From the NCBI GenBank assembly GCA_964493955.1, contig CAZBPZ010000039.1, forward strand, positions 1 through 15,736: 15,736 nt of DNA, written 5' to 3'. Each line of letters begins with the position of its first letter. Positions within the stretch are counted from its first letter, which is position 1. The notes below the pieces were generated by a model. That model saw only the letters and a list, made by a program, of their open reading frames with translations, did no database searches and had not been told where the DNA came from. Source of the DNA: CAZBPZ01 sp964493955 (lineage in GTDB: Bacteria; Chloroflexota; Dehalococcoidia; Dehalococcoidales; Fen-1064). The position numbers and the translations under genes are program-made. This document shows, piece after piece, positions 5,998-14,308 of this stretch.

Positions 5998-6906
5998 CTA
6001 CCTGGCCCGGGGGTGGGACTTATCATAGGTACGGCGGACGTGCTCGCTGGTGAGGTGGGTGTAGATCTGGGTGGTGGAAATATTGGCATGGCCGAGCAGC
6101 TCCTGGACAGTGCGGAGGTCAGCCCCGCCGCTGAGCATATGGGTGGCGAAGCTATGGCGCAGGGTATGCGGGGTGACCTGCTGCTCCAGGCCAGCCCGGC
6201 GGGCATACTCTTTCAGTATCTGCCAGAAACCCTGCCGGGTAAGGCGGTCGCCGCGGCGGTTCAGGAAGAGGGCCTTCTCCGCCCTGGAGCGGACCAGTGC
6301 CGGCCGGGCAGTGGCCAGATAGTCATCCACCGCCGCCGCCGTGGCCGGGTCCACCGGGATGATACGTTCCTTGCGTCCCTTGCCGCGGCAGCGTACCTCG
6401 CGGTCAACGGTGTTGATATGCTCAAGGTCCAGGCTGACAAGCTCACTGACCCTCATGCCGCTGGCATAGAGAAGCCGCAGCATGGCGGCATCCCGCTTGG
6501 CCTCGGGGGTGGACTGCCTGGAAGGCTGCTCAATCAGGCGCCTGGCCTGGCTCTCGGAGATTGGTCTTGGCAACGAGCGGCCGATGCTGAGAGACTCCAG
6601 GTGCTCTGTCGGGTCCTGGTCGATGAGGCCCTCGGAGGTAAGGAACCTGAAGAAAGAGCGGGTGGCCGCTACCTTGCGGGCACGGGTTGTCTCGGCGTAG
6701 CTCTTCTCCTGGAGCCACAGCAGGTAGCCGAGTAGCGTCTTCCGGCTGACATCCGCCCAGCTGGGGGCAGCCCCGCGCCGGGCTGCCTTGGCCTCCACGA
6801 ACGAGGCCAGCTGGGAAAGGTCGTTCCGGTAAGCGGCGATGGTATTCTCGGAGAAGCCCTTCTCTACCCTGAGGTAGGTCAGGAAACTGTCAATCACCTG
6901 TCGCAC
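5998..6906 (-). CDS. Tyrosine site-specific recombinase, XerC/XerD family
   Basis: Recombinase of the type that resolves chromosome dimers at dif (302 aa, standard Xer length). The N-terminal SAM-like DNA-binding domain covers about residues 1-90. The catalytic domain has the full active site: Arg152 (SGMRVSEL), Lys176 (RGKGRKE), His247 and Arg250 (TPHTLRHSF), His273 (LLGHANISTTQIY) and the nucleophile Tyr282. No integrase-specific arm domain, phage genes or att-like repeats are present, so a housekeeping Xer role is favoured. XerC versus XerD cannot be decided here. The GTG start at 6906 is supported by GGAGGG five nt upstream. It is the first gene of a three-gene cluster with its own promoter. 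Confidence 0.92.
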   Translation of the reverse strand: MRQVIDSFLTYLRVEKGFSENTIAAYRNDLSQLASFVEAKAARRGAAPSWADVSRKTLLGYLLWLQEKSYAETTRARKVAATRSFFRFLTSEGLIDQDPTEHLESLSIGRSLPRPISESQARRLIEQPSRQSTPEAKRDAAMLRLLYASGMRVSELVSLDLEHINTVDREVRCRGKGRKERIIPVDPATAAAVDDYLATARPALVRSRAEKALFLNRRGDRLTRQGFWQILKEYARRAGLEQQVTPHTLRHSFATHMLSGGADLRTVQELLGHANISTTQIYTHLTSEHVRRTYDKSHPRAR

Positions 6907-6945
6907 CAGAACCCTCCGCCGGCTATGACCGGAAGCAAGGCACGT

Positions 6946-6974
6946 ATTCTAACATAATGTCAGGCACTTGAAAA
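6946..6974 (-). promoter_or_regulatory. Predicted promoter of the xer - pcm cluster
   Basis: On the minus strand: -35 TTTTCA (6974-6969), 17-bp spacer, -10 TAGAAT (6951-6946, 5 of 6). Transcription would start near 6939, giving a leader of about 33 nt that includes the GGAGGG ribosome site. It lies in the 81-bp gap after the radical SAM gene. No convincing terminator separates the two units. Confidence 0.55.
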
Positions 6975-6987
6975 GCGCCCCGCCGCA

Positions 6988-8538
6988 CTAACCGGACCGC
7001 TCCACCACCTCAGCCGGCTGCAGGAGCTGCTCCAGCCACGAGGGGGGAGGCGGCTCACCCAGCCGGTGCGCCACGCGGCGGAAGTGCAGCCCGTAAACGG
7101 CCAGGAGAATGGACATGGGCAGCAGCTTGGGCCGCCTGAATAAGGTGGCAAGCGCCATGCGCCAGAAGTAACGACGGCCGCGCTCCGCTATCCCCAGCGC
7201 CCACATTGACCGGAAGAAGCCCTTGACATGGTACCAGTGCAGGGCGTTGGCCCGGGGAAGATGCCGGGGATGGTACTCCTTGAGGAAAGTAAGAATTCGC
7301 TCGTAGTACTGCTTGGGAGCATAGATGCTGTGCAGCACGTGCTTGTAGCCGGTAATGAGGGTATCATAGTTCATCTTGGGGATGAAGTTCATGGAGCAGT
7401 CTGTATTATCACCGGTGGTATCCTGCAGCAGGCGGTTCTCGCGGCGCAGCCGCTGGTAGAGACGGGTCCCCCGCGGCGCATTAAGCAGGCCTACCATGGC
7501 GGTGACGATGCCGCTCTTCTGGATGAACTCTATCTGGCTGCGGAAGATGGAAAGCGGGTCACTGTCAAAGCCGACGATAAACCCCCCCTGCACCTCCATC
7601 CCGAACGCCTGGATTTTCTTGACTGCCGCTACCATGTCACGGTTCTCATTGTTGAACTTGCCGCACTCGGCCAGGCTTGCCTCGTTGGGCGTCTCAATGC
7701 CAACAAAGACGCGGTTAAAACCGGCCTCGGCCATGAGGTGCATCAGCTCTTCGTCATCCGCCAGGTTGATGGAGACCTCGGTGTAAAAGGTGAAGGGATA
7801 GCGGCGCCGACGGGACCACTCGATGATGGCAGGCAGTACCTCGGCCTTGAGCTTGCGCTTATTGCCGATGAAGTTATCGTCCACGATGAAGAGCCCGCCG
7901 CGCCAGCCGGTGTTATAGACGGCGTCAAGCTCGGCCAGCATCTGCGCGGCGGTCTTGGTGCGGGGCTTCCTGCCATTGAGGATGATGATGTCGCAGAACT
8001 CGCAGTCGTAGGGGCAACCGCGCGAGTACTGGATGCTCATGGCGGAGTATTTCCCCAGGTCCAGCAGAGACCAGTCGGGGATGGGGGTCCTGGTAATATC
8101 GGGCCGTTCCTTGGAGGTGTAGATGTGCCGGGGGGTACCGGCCTCAAGGTCAGCCAGGAACGGCGGCAGGGTACACTCTCCTTCGTCGAGCACCAGGTGG
8201 TCAACCTCGTCAAATTCCTCATACTCACTGGTAAAGAGGGGGCCACCGGCTACCACCTTCTTTCCCAGCCCGTGGCAGCGCCCGATGACCTCGCGGGCAG
8301 AACCACGCTGCACCACCATGGCACTGATGAAGACATAGTCCGCCCAGCGGATGTCCTCGTCCCTCAGGGGTGAGACGTTCATATCGACCAGGCGCTTTTC
8401 CCAGCCCCCGGGCAGCATGGCCGCCACCGTCAGCAGCCCCAGCGGGGGATGGGCCGCCTTCTTGGAAACAAACCGCAAGGCATGCTTGAAACTCCAGAAT
8501 GTGTCTGGGTACTGTGGATAGACAAGTAGAATCTTCAT
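6988..8538 (-). CDS. B12-binding radical SAM protein with DUF4070-like C-terminal region
   Basis: Cobalamin-binding radical SAM enzyme (516 aa), probably a methyltransferase or other radical-chemistry enzyme of unknown substrate. The N-terminal Rossmann-like B12 domain covers about residues 1-150 (KILLVYPQYPDTFWSFKHA, HPPLGLLTVAAMLP, VVAGGPLFTSEY). The Fe-S cluster motif CPYDCEFC supplies Cys175, Cys179 and Cys182. GIETPNEASL, GGFIVGFDSD and a MNFIPKMNYDTLITGY segment place it near the DUF4070 subgroup that includes the hopanoid methylase HpnP, but this is not enough to call HpnP. The DxHxxG cobalt-ligand motif is absent (VDMNVSPL instead), as in related members. The last 90 or so residues are basic and partly hydrophobic. 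The ATG at 8538 with GGGAG upstream is preferred over the in-frame extension to 8583. It is monocistronic with its own promoter. Confidence 0.88.
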   Translation of the reverse strand: MKILLVYPQYPDTFWSFKHALRFVSKKAAHPPLGLLTVAAMLPGGWEKRLVDMNVSPLRDEDIRWADYVFISAMVVQRGSAREVIGRCHGLGKKVVAGGPLFTSEYEEFDEVDHLVLDEGECTLPPFLADLEAGTPRHIYTSKERPDITRTPIPDWSLLDLGKYSAMSIQYSRGCPYDCEFCDIIILNGRKPRTKTAAQMLAELDAVYNTGWRGGLFIVDDNFIGNKRKLKAEVLPAIIEWSRRRRYPFTFYTEVSINLADDEELMHLMAEAGFNRVFVGIETPNEASLAECGKFNNENRDMVAAVKKIQAFGMEVQGGFIVGFDSDPLSIFRSQIEFIQKSGIVTAMVGLLNAPRGTRLYQRLRRENRLLQDTTGDNTDCSMNFIPKMNYDTLITGYKHVLHSIYAPKQYYERILTFLKEYHPRHLPRANALHWYHVKGFFRSMWALGIAERGRRYFWRMALATLFRRPKLLPMSILLAVYGLHFRRVAHRLGEPPPPSWLEQLLQPAEVVERSG

Positions 8539-8614
8539 GGTATTACTCCCGGGCACCTGCTGTGCCATCCTGCCACTGTCCACCCCACGGCGTACCGGCA
8601 GCAGGTATTAGCTT

Positions 8615-8643
8615 AGTATAACCCCTGGCAGCAATTATGTCCA
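8615..8643 (-). promoter_or_regulatory. Predicted promoter of the radical SAM gene
   Basis: On the minus strand: -35 TGGACA (8643-8638, 5 of 6), 17-bp spacer, -10 TATACT (8620-8615, 5 of 6). This is one of the best sigma-70-type matches in the window. Transcription would start near 8608, giving a leader of about 70 nt. It sits in the gap after the CoA transferase gene, whose 3' end lacks an obvious strong terminator. Confidence 0.7.
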
Positions 8644-8680
8644 ATAAACAAAGGGCCAGCCAGCCGCTCCACCGGGCTAA

Positions 8681-9871
8681 TTAGATGATGCCCTCGTCGC
8701 GCAGGCGCTCCAGCTCGGCCGGGCCGTAGCCCAGCAGGCGGCCGTAGATTTCCTCATTGTGCTCCCCCACTGCCGGGAAGGAGCGCGAGACCTCGGGGGG
8801 CGTGCTCGACAGGCGGACAGGCGGCCCGGTGACCGGCAGTGTACCGCCGTCCGGCAGCGGGACATCTACCAGCATCCGGCGGGCCTTCACCTGCGGGTCG
8901 TGGGCCACCTCGGTCTGGTCGTAGCAGATACCGCAGGGAATGGGAATCTGCTCGGCGGCGGCGATAACCTCGTCGGCCGTCTGCGAGGCCACCCACTCCG
9001 CCACCACCGGGTCAATAATATCGCGGTGCTCCCAGCGGGCCAGGTCATTTTCAAAGCGCCCGTCCTGCAAGAGGTCTTCCCGCCCGATGTAGCGGCAAAA
9101 GCGCCGCCAGATTGAGTTGGTAATGATGGCCAGCATCACCCAGCGCCCGTCCCTGGTGCGGTAGAGGTCAGCCGGGCCGACCCAGTAGCTGCGGTTGCCC
9201 ACCTGCTGGCGCTTCCGGCCACCCACCTCCCACTCCCCCAGCACCGGCGCCATCAGGGTGACCCCGGTCTGCAGCAGGGCGGTATCGACCATCTGGCCCT
9301 GCCCGGTCCGCTGGCGGTGGTAGAGAGCCGCCACCACCCCGGCCGCCGTCAGGCTGGCCGTCAGGTAGTCAACGTGCGGGGTCTGCTCCTTGGTGGGCGG
9401 GCCGGGAAAGCCGCTGATGGCCATCTGGCCGGACATGGCCTTGGCAATCTGGTCAAAACCAAGGCGGTGGTGGTACGGCCCGTCCGGCCCGAAGGCGGAG
9501 ACATGGGCAAAGATGATATCCGACCTCACCGCCCGCAGCCTTTCGTAGGTGATACCCATTGCCTCGGCCGCCCGCGGGCTGAAGTTTTCAATCACCACGT
9601 CCGAAACGCGCACCAGCTCATCAAGGATGGCCCGGGCGCGCTCGTCCCGCTCGAAATTGAGGGTGATACCTTTCTTGTTGCGGTTCTGGTTGGCGAAACC
9701 ATAGCTATCGCCGGAGGGTGAGAGCAGGCCCAGATAGCGGTCCTGCGCCCCACCCGGCCGCTCCACGCGGATGACCTCCGCCCCCAGGTCCGCCAGCAAC
9801 ATGCCGCAGAACGGGCAGGCAATGAAACGGCCCAGGTCCAGCACCCTGATACCGGTCAGCGGTCCTGCCAC
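8681..9871 (-). CDS. Class III CoA transferase (CaiB/BaiF family)
   Basis: Moves CoA between a CoA thioester and a free carboxylic acid, as in formyl-CoA, carnitine or aromatic-acid metabolism. The 396-aa length is typical. The N-terminus GIRVLDLGRFIACPFCGMLL, with LADLGAEVIRVERP, is the family signature. GFDQIAKAMSGQMAISG follows in mid-protein, and the catalytic Asp is most likely Asp168 in VDYLTASL. ERLRAVRSDIIFAHVSAFGPDGPY is also typical. The substrate cannot be deduced. The GTG start at 9871 is supported by GGGGAGG eight nt upstream. It begins 24 bp after prmC, so it is probably co-transcribed with prfA-prmC, although no functional link is known. Confidence 0.93.
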   Translation of the reverse strand: MAGPLTGIRVLDLGRFIACPFCGMLLADLGAEVIRVERPGGAQDRYLGLLSPSGDSYGFANQNRNKKGITLNFERDERARAILDELVRVSDVVIENFSPRAAEAMGITYERLRAVRSDIIFAHVSAFGPDGPYHHRLGFDQIAKAMSGQMAISGFPGPPTKEQTPHVDYLTASLTAAGVVAALYHRQRTGQGQMVDTALLQTGVTLMAPVLGEWEVGGRKRQQVGNRSYWVGPADLYRTRDGRWVMLAIITNSIWRRFCRYIGREDLLQDGRFENDLARWEHRDIIDPVVAEWVASQTADEVIAAAEQIPIPCGICYDQTEVAHDPQVKARRMLVDVPLPDGGTLPVTGPPVRLSSTPPEVSRSFPAVGEHNEEIYGRLLGYGPAELERLRDEGII

Positions 9872-9895
9872 GGCAATAACCTCCCCGGCATATAT

Positions 9896-10728
9896 TCACA
9901 GCGAGAAGGAGACAATACGTTCAATACCGCTCAGGTCAGGCACCACCACCGGCAAAGCAAGGGGGAACCTCTGCCGGAGCATCCGCCTGACCTCACCCGC
10001 CTGCCCCAGCCCGATTTCCATTATGACCCGGCCGCCCGGCCTGAGCCGGCCCGCCACCTGCCCCAGGAAACGGCGCACCACCTCCAGGCCGTCCCGCCCG
10101 CCGTCCAGGGCCAGCCGCGGTTCGGCCGCCAGCCCCCGGCTGGCCACCAGCCCGGCACGGCTGACGTACGGCAGGTTTGCCACAATTATGTCAACCACCT
10201 CCGGCAGCGGCTCCAGCAGGTCTCCCCTCAGCAGGCTGACACGCCCCGCCACGCCGTAGCGCCGGCAGTTGGCACGCGCCACCTCAAGCGCCGCGGGGGA
10301 TATATCGCTGGCGTAGATACAGGCCTCCGGCAACTCGAGCGCCAGCGTAATGGCCACCGCCCCGCTCCCCGTCCCCACGTCCGCCAGCAACGGCCGGCAG
10401 CGGCCCCGGGCCGCCACCAGCGCCTGCTCCACCAGCAGCTCTGTCTCCGGCCGCGGGATGAGCACCCGGCCATCCACGGCAAAGTCACGCCCGTAGAACT
10501 CGCGCCGGCCCAGGATGTAGGCCACCGGCTCCCCGCTAAGCCGGCGTGCCAGCAAGGCGTCATAGGCCCCGGACTGCCGGGGGGTAACGTCTTCACCCAG
10601 GCCTGCCAGCAGCCCGGCCCGCGTCCGGCCCAGCGCCTCGCGCAGCAGGACCTCGGCCTCGATGTCCGCTTCCTCAACACCAGCCGCCGCCAGGCGGCGG
10701 CGGCCACCGGCCAGAACCTCTTTGACCT

Positions 10729-10732
<4 letters not shown>
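9896..10732 (-). CDS. prmC: Peptide chain release factor N5-glutamine methyltransferase
   Basis: Methylates the glutamine of the GGQ motif in release factors, using S-adenosylmethionine, and thereby improves translation termination. The length of 278 aa is normal. An N-terminal helical domain (to about residue 75) includes LLARRLSGEPVAYILGRREF, followed by LIPRPETELLVE. SAM motif I is DVGTGSG (118-124). The substrate-binding NPPY motif appears as NLPY (186-189), with Leu in place of the first Pro. The GTG start overlaps the prfA stop by 4 nt (GTGA), so translation is coupled to that of its own substrate. The enzyme is complete. Confidence 0.94.
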
Positions 10733-11799
<1,067 letters not shown>

Positions 11800-11814
11800 A
11801 ATATCTCCCAGCGG

Positions 11815-11820
11815 ATTATA
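11815..11820 (-). promoter_or_regulatory. Possible -10 box of prfA
   Basis: A perfect TATAAT on the minus strand (11820-11815) lies 15 nt before the prfA ATG. A start near 11808 would leave a leader of only about 10 nt and truncate the ribosome site. No -35 match is found at 16-18 bp. It may be a weak internal promoter, or chance. Confidence 0.3.
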
Positions 11821-11829
11821 GCACAGGGA

Positions 11830-11862
11830 GACCGGGCGGGCCGGCGCCGCCACCACCCGGTC
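11830..11862 (-). terminator. GC-rich hairpin between the nucleotidyltransferase gene and prfA
   Basis: Outer arms GACCGGG (11830-11836) and CCCGGTC (11856-11862) pair perfectly, and the inner part (GGCGGG / GCCGCC) can pair with one mismatch. It overlaps the stop codon of the upstream gene and lies about 30 bp before prfA. No T-tract follows on the minus strand, so this is at best a partial terminator or an mRNA end-processing structure. Confidence 0.3.
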
Positions 11863-12943
11863 AGAGGGTTGCCCCCGGCTCAATCCGGAGACCGACCTCA
11901 CAGGTAAAGCCCCGGCCCACCCTAACGTGGTCACTGACGACGCAGCCCGGCACGGTGGCCCCGTCCTCAATGACGCAGTGGTCCGCCACTATTGCCCCGG
12001 TAACGGTGACCCCCTCCCCGAGCCGGACCTCCTGCCAGATGACCGAGTCAGCCACGGTGCTGTTACGCCCGATATGACAGCCGCCCCCGATGCTCACCGG
12101 CCCGGTTATCCTGGCACCCGCCCCGATGACGCAGCCCGGCCCGATGACAGCCGGGCCCTCTATCCGGGCCGTGGCGTCAACCCGGCAGCCCTCTCCCAGC
12201 ACCACCTCGCGCGGTGAGGCGGGCCGGTACCAGCGGCTCCGCCCCGCCATGAGGTCACGGTGGAGCTGCAGGTACTTCTCCGGCGTGCCGGTGTCCATCC
12301 AGTAACCGTCTCCAGGATAGGCGTAGACCGGCGCCCCGTCAGCCAGCATGGCGGGGAAGGTCTCACGCTCGATGCTGACGGCCCGCCCGGCCGGTATCCG
12401 CCCGAGCACCTCCGGCTCCAGGACATAGGTGCCGGCGTTTATCATGTTGGTGGTGATTTCCTCGGGGCGCGGCTTCTCCAGGAAGCGGGTGACCCGGCCC
12501 CGCTCGTCCGTCTCGATGAGACCGTAGGCGGTGGGGTCGTCCACCGGCGTCAGGGCAATGGTCACCAGCGCCCGGCGCTGCCGGTGAAAAGAGGCGATGG
12601 CGGTAAAGTCCAGGTCGGTGAAAATATCCCCGTTGAGCACCAGGAAGGGGCCGGTGAGGTGGCGCTCCACGTTCTTGATGGCCCCGGCGGTGCCGCGGGC
12701 CGTTTCCTCAACCTCGTAGGTAATGGTCACGCCCAGCCGGCGGCCGTCTCCCAGGTGGCTCTCGATCGGCCCGGCCAGGTAGTGCTGCGCCAGCACGATG
12801 TCCCGCACGCCGTGATGCTCCAGGTGCCGGATGACGTGCTCCAGGAATGGCACGTTCAGCACCGGAATCATGGCCTTGGGAGTGTTCACCGTCAGGGGGC
12901 GCAGGCGCGTTGCCTGACCGCCCACCAGGATTACAGCCTGCAT
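11861..12943 (-). CDS. NDP-sugar pyrophosphorylase (mannose-1-phosphate guanylyltransferase-like)
   Basis: Makes an activated sugar from a sugar-1-phosphate and a nucleoside triphosphate, for cell-surface glycans or glycosylated solutes. It is 360 aa. The N-terminal nucleotidyltransferase domain starts with the signature GGQATRLRPLT (8-18) and PKAMIPV (22-28), followed by the metal-binding NGD (104-106), FLEKP and the GYWMDTGTPEKYL segment. From about residue 245 a left-handed beta-helix of hexapeptide repeats follows (IGPGCVIGAGARI, IGGGCHIGRNSTV). This two-domain form resembles GDP-mannose pyrophosphorylases, but base and sugar cannot be fixed. The ATG at 12943 fits the family start, though its ribosome site is poor (GAGG 12 nt upstream). 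Confidence 0.9.
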   Translation of the reverse strand: MQAVILVGGQATRLRPLTVNTPKAMIPVLNVPFLEHVIRHLEHHGVRDIVLAQHYLAGPIESHLGDGRRLGVTITYEVEETARGTAGAIKNVERHLTGPFLVLNGDIFTDLDFTAIASFHRQRRALVTIALTPVDDPTAYGLIETDERGRVTRFLEKPRPEEITTNMINAGTYVLEPEVLGRIPAGRAVSIERETFPAMLADGAPVYAYPGDGYWMDTGTPEKYLQLHRDLMAGRSRWYRPASPREVVLGEGCRVDATARIEGPAVIGPGCVIGAGARITGPVSIGGGCHIGRNSTVADSVIWQEVRLGEGVTVTGAIVADHCVIEDGATVPGCVVSDHVRVGRGFTCEVGLRIEPGATL

Positions 12944-12969
12944 CGTCCCGCCATGCCTCGCGTAAGGAG

Positions 12970-12978
12970 ATTTTAGCA
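12970..12978 (-). promoter_or_regulatory. Predicted extended -10 promoter of the nucleotidyltransferase gene
   Basis: The minus strand reads TGC-TAAAAT (12978-12970), a TGN extended -10 with 5 of 6 matches. No clear -35 is present, as is common for extended -10 promoters. Transcription would start near 12963, about 20 nt before the ATG at 12943. Confidence 0.45.
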
Positions 12979-13033
12979 CAACCGGGCCGTGCCCGGCAGC
13001 CTTGCAAGCCACCGGCTGTCACCACGGCCGGGG

Positions 13034-13052
13034 CCAGCCGCCGCCCGGCTGG
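13034..13052. repeat. Inverted repeat upstream of the PAP2 phosphatase gene
   Basis: CCAGCCG, a 5-nt loop and CGGCTGG pair perfectly (13034-13040 with 13046-13052). The right arm overlaps the predicted -35 of the plus-strand gene. In DNA this GC-rich it may be accidental, but the position would suit an operator. Confidence 0.3.
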
Positions 13053-13079
13053 ACGAATACCGCCGGGGGCCACTAGAAT
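13050..13079 (+). promoter_or_regulatory. Predicted promoter of the PAP2 phosphatase gene
   Basis: -35 TGGACG (13050-13055, 4 of 6), 18-bp spacer, -10 TAGAAT (13074-13079, 5 of 6). The -10 ends 7 bp before the ATG at 13087, so the mRNA would begin at or next to the start codon, i.e. be leaderless. No Shine-Dalgarno sequence precedes the ATG (CACGGCA), which agrees. Confidence 0.5.
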
Positions 13080-13086
13080 CACGGCA

Positions 13087-13668
13087 ATGAAGGCCCGGCT
13101 TGCCAGCAGCATATCGGTCACTCTCAACCCGTTTACCATCGGGGCGGCAGCGGTGCTGCTGCTGGCGCTAGACGCTGCCACCGTGGGCGAGGCCCTGCGC
13201 TGGTGGGCCATCTCGCTCGGCGTATCAATGCTGCCGGTGCTGCTGCTGGTGCTCTGGCGGGCACGGGCTGGCCGCGCCAGAGGGGTCCTCACGGCCACCC
13301 GGCGCCAGCGCAACGCCGTCTACCTGGCGGCCATCGCCTGTGCCGCCGCCGGTTACCTCGTCCTGAGCCTTGGCAGCGGCCCGCACCTCCTGACGGCCGC
13401 CTTTGCCGGGGGCCTGGCAGGAGCAGTCCTCTTCGCCATCATCAATTCGTTCTGGAAAATCAGCCTCCACAGCGCCTTCGCCGCCGCCGTGGCGACCCTC
13501 CTCGTCCTGATATACGGGGGGCCGGCCGCGGTATCGGTGCTGCTGGCACTGGCCGTGGGCTGGTCGCGCCTGGAACTGCGCCAGCACACCATAGCCCAGG
13601 TGGCCGCCGGCACCCTCCTGGCGAGCGGTATCACCCTCGCCACCTTTGCCATCTTCCGGCTGCTATGA
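13087..13668 (+). CDS. PAP2-superfamily membrane phosphatase
   Basis: Integral membrane protein of 193 aa with about five hydrophobic segments, likely acting on lipid phosphates such as polyprenyl pyrophosphate or phosphatidic acid derivatives. Motif C2 is reduced to KISLHSA (Ser126, His128; SxH in place of SGH). Motif C3 is SRLELRQHTIAQVAAG, with Arg161, His167 and Gln171 in the position usually held by Asp. The C1 motif may be the RRQRNAVYL region, but it is degenerate. Substrate is unknown. The ATG at 13087 is chosen because homologous sequence starts there and a -10 box sits directly upstream; the frame is open further 5' but without coding character. Its stop is 1 bp from the stop of the convergent next gene. 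Confidence 0.75.
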   Translation: MKARLASSISVTLNPFTIGAAAVLLLALDAATVGEALRWWAISLGVSMLPVLLLVLWRARAGRARGVLTATRRQRNAVYLAAIACAAAGYLVLSLGSGPHLLTAAFAGGLAGAVLFAIINSFWKISLHSAFAAAVATLLVLIYGGPAAVSVLLALAVGWSRLELRQHTIAQVAAGTLLASGITLATFAIFRLL

Positions 13669-13669
13669 G

Positions 13670-14209
13670 CTACCCGGCCGCCAGCCCCGCCTGCCGCCGG
13701 ACAATGCCGAGCACCGTATCAGGCGAGGCGGTGGAGAACATCACCTGCCGTACCCGGCCCCGTCGCAGCCGCAGCACCACCCCCGTCACCCCCGGGGTGT
13801 TGAAGGCAAGGCGCCACTGCCCGCCGAACCGGGCGAGGCGCACCCCCCAGCCACCGTAGCGCAGCCCGGGGGCGTTATCAACGAAACAGTCCTCTACGTC
13901 CTCCCAGTGCACCCTCCACCTGAAGAGCCCGCACCGCAGCGTGATGGAGCCGGTGGTGGCACGAATGCTGAGCCGGCGAAACCCGGCCACCAGCCATGTC
14001 AGGGCCGCCATGAAGAAGAACATCAGGAGATAGACAAAGTCCGGCGCGGGGCGGCTGCCGAGCGGGCCACCCGTCACCTGGAGGAAGAAGAGCACCAGCA
14101 TCGAACCGGCGGCAAAGACCAGTACCACCGCTGCCAGCAGCGCCAGCGGGAACGGCAGGTGCTCCTCGTAGAGGACCGGCGCCTCTTCCCTGTCTCCAGC
14201 CACCGCCAT
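13670..14209 (-). CDS. Membrane protein with PH-like C-terminal domain
   Basis: A 179-aa protein with two membrane helices (about 20-45 and 58-77) and a soluble beta-rich C-terminal part (about 80-179). The C-terminal part contains RLSIRATTGSITLRCGLFRWRV-type strands and HWEDVEDCFVD, the arrangement of bacterial PH-like membrane proteins. Function is unknown. The start ATG at 14209 has GAGG only 3 nt upstream, a short but usable spacing. The gene begins 16 bp after the hairpin of the nifU-like gene's terminator, and no good promoter is visible between them, so expression may rely on read-through. Convergent with the PAP2 gene, with one base between the stop codons. Confidence 0.7.
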   Translation of the reverse strand: MAVAGDREEAPVLYEEHLPFPLALLAAVVLVFAAGSMLVLFFLQVTGGPLGSRPAPDFVYLLMFFFMAALTWLVAGFRRLSIRATTGSITLRCGLFRWRVHWEDVEDCFVDNAPGLRYGGWGVRLARFGGQWRLAFNTPGVTGVVLRLRRGRVRQVMFSTASPDTVLGIVRRQAGLAAG

Positions 14210-14212
14210 TCA

Positions 14213-14249
14213 CCTCACAAAGAAACGGCGGGCCCCGGTTGGCCCGCCG
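14213..14249 (-). terminator. Rho-independent terminator of the nifU-like gene
   Basis: A 9-bp perfect stem (CGGCGGGCC, 14226-14234, with GGCCCGCCG, 14241-14249) and a 6-nt loop. On the minus strand it is followed by TTTCTTTG (14225-14218). It lies 59 bp beyond the stop at 14309. The T-tract runs straight into the ribosome site of the downstream PH-like gene. Confidence 0.8.
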
Positions 14250-14308
14250 CCTGAAGCACATATTCACCGCCGTCCGGGTTGGGGACGGCCGGTCAGGAAA
14301 AGCCGGGG

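Noticed and set aside
5998..6906. Recombinase as a sign of an integrated mobile element
   Set aside because: The protein has simple Xer architecture, its neighbours are housekeeping genes, and I see no tRNA, att repeats, phage or conjugation genes.
7228..8373. Plus-strand frame of 381 codons opposite the radical SAM gene
   Set aside because: It is the mirror of the radical SAM frame; the minus strand carries all the conserved motifs.
13203..14254. Plus-strand frames overlapping the PAP2 and PH-like genes
   Set aside because: They have Pro/Arg/His-rich low-complexity translations typical of off-frame GC-rich DNA, with no motifs.
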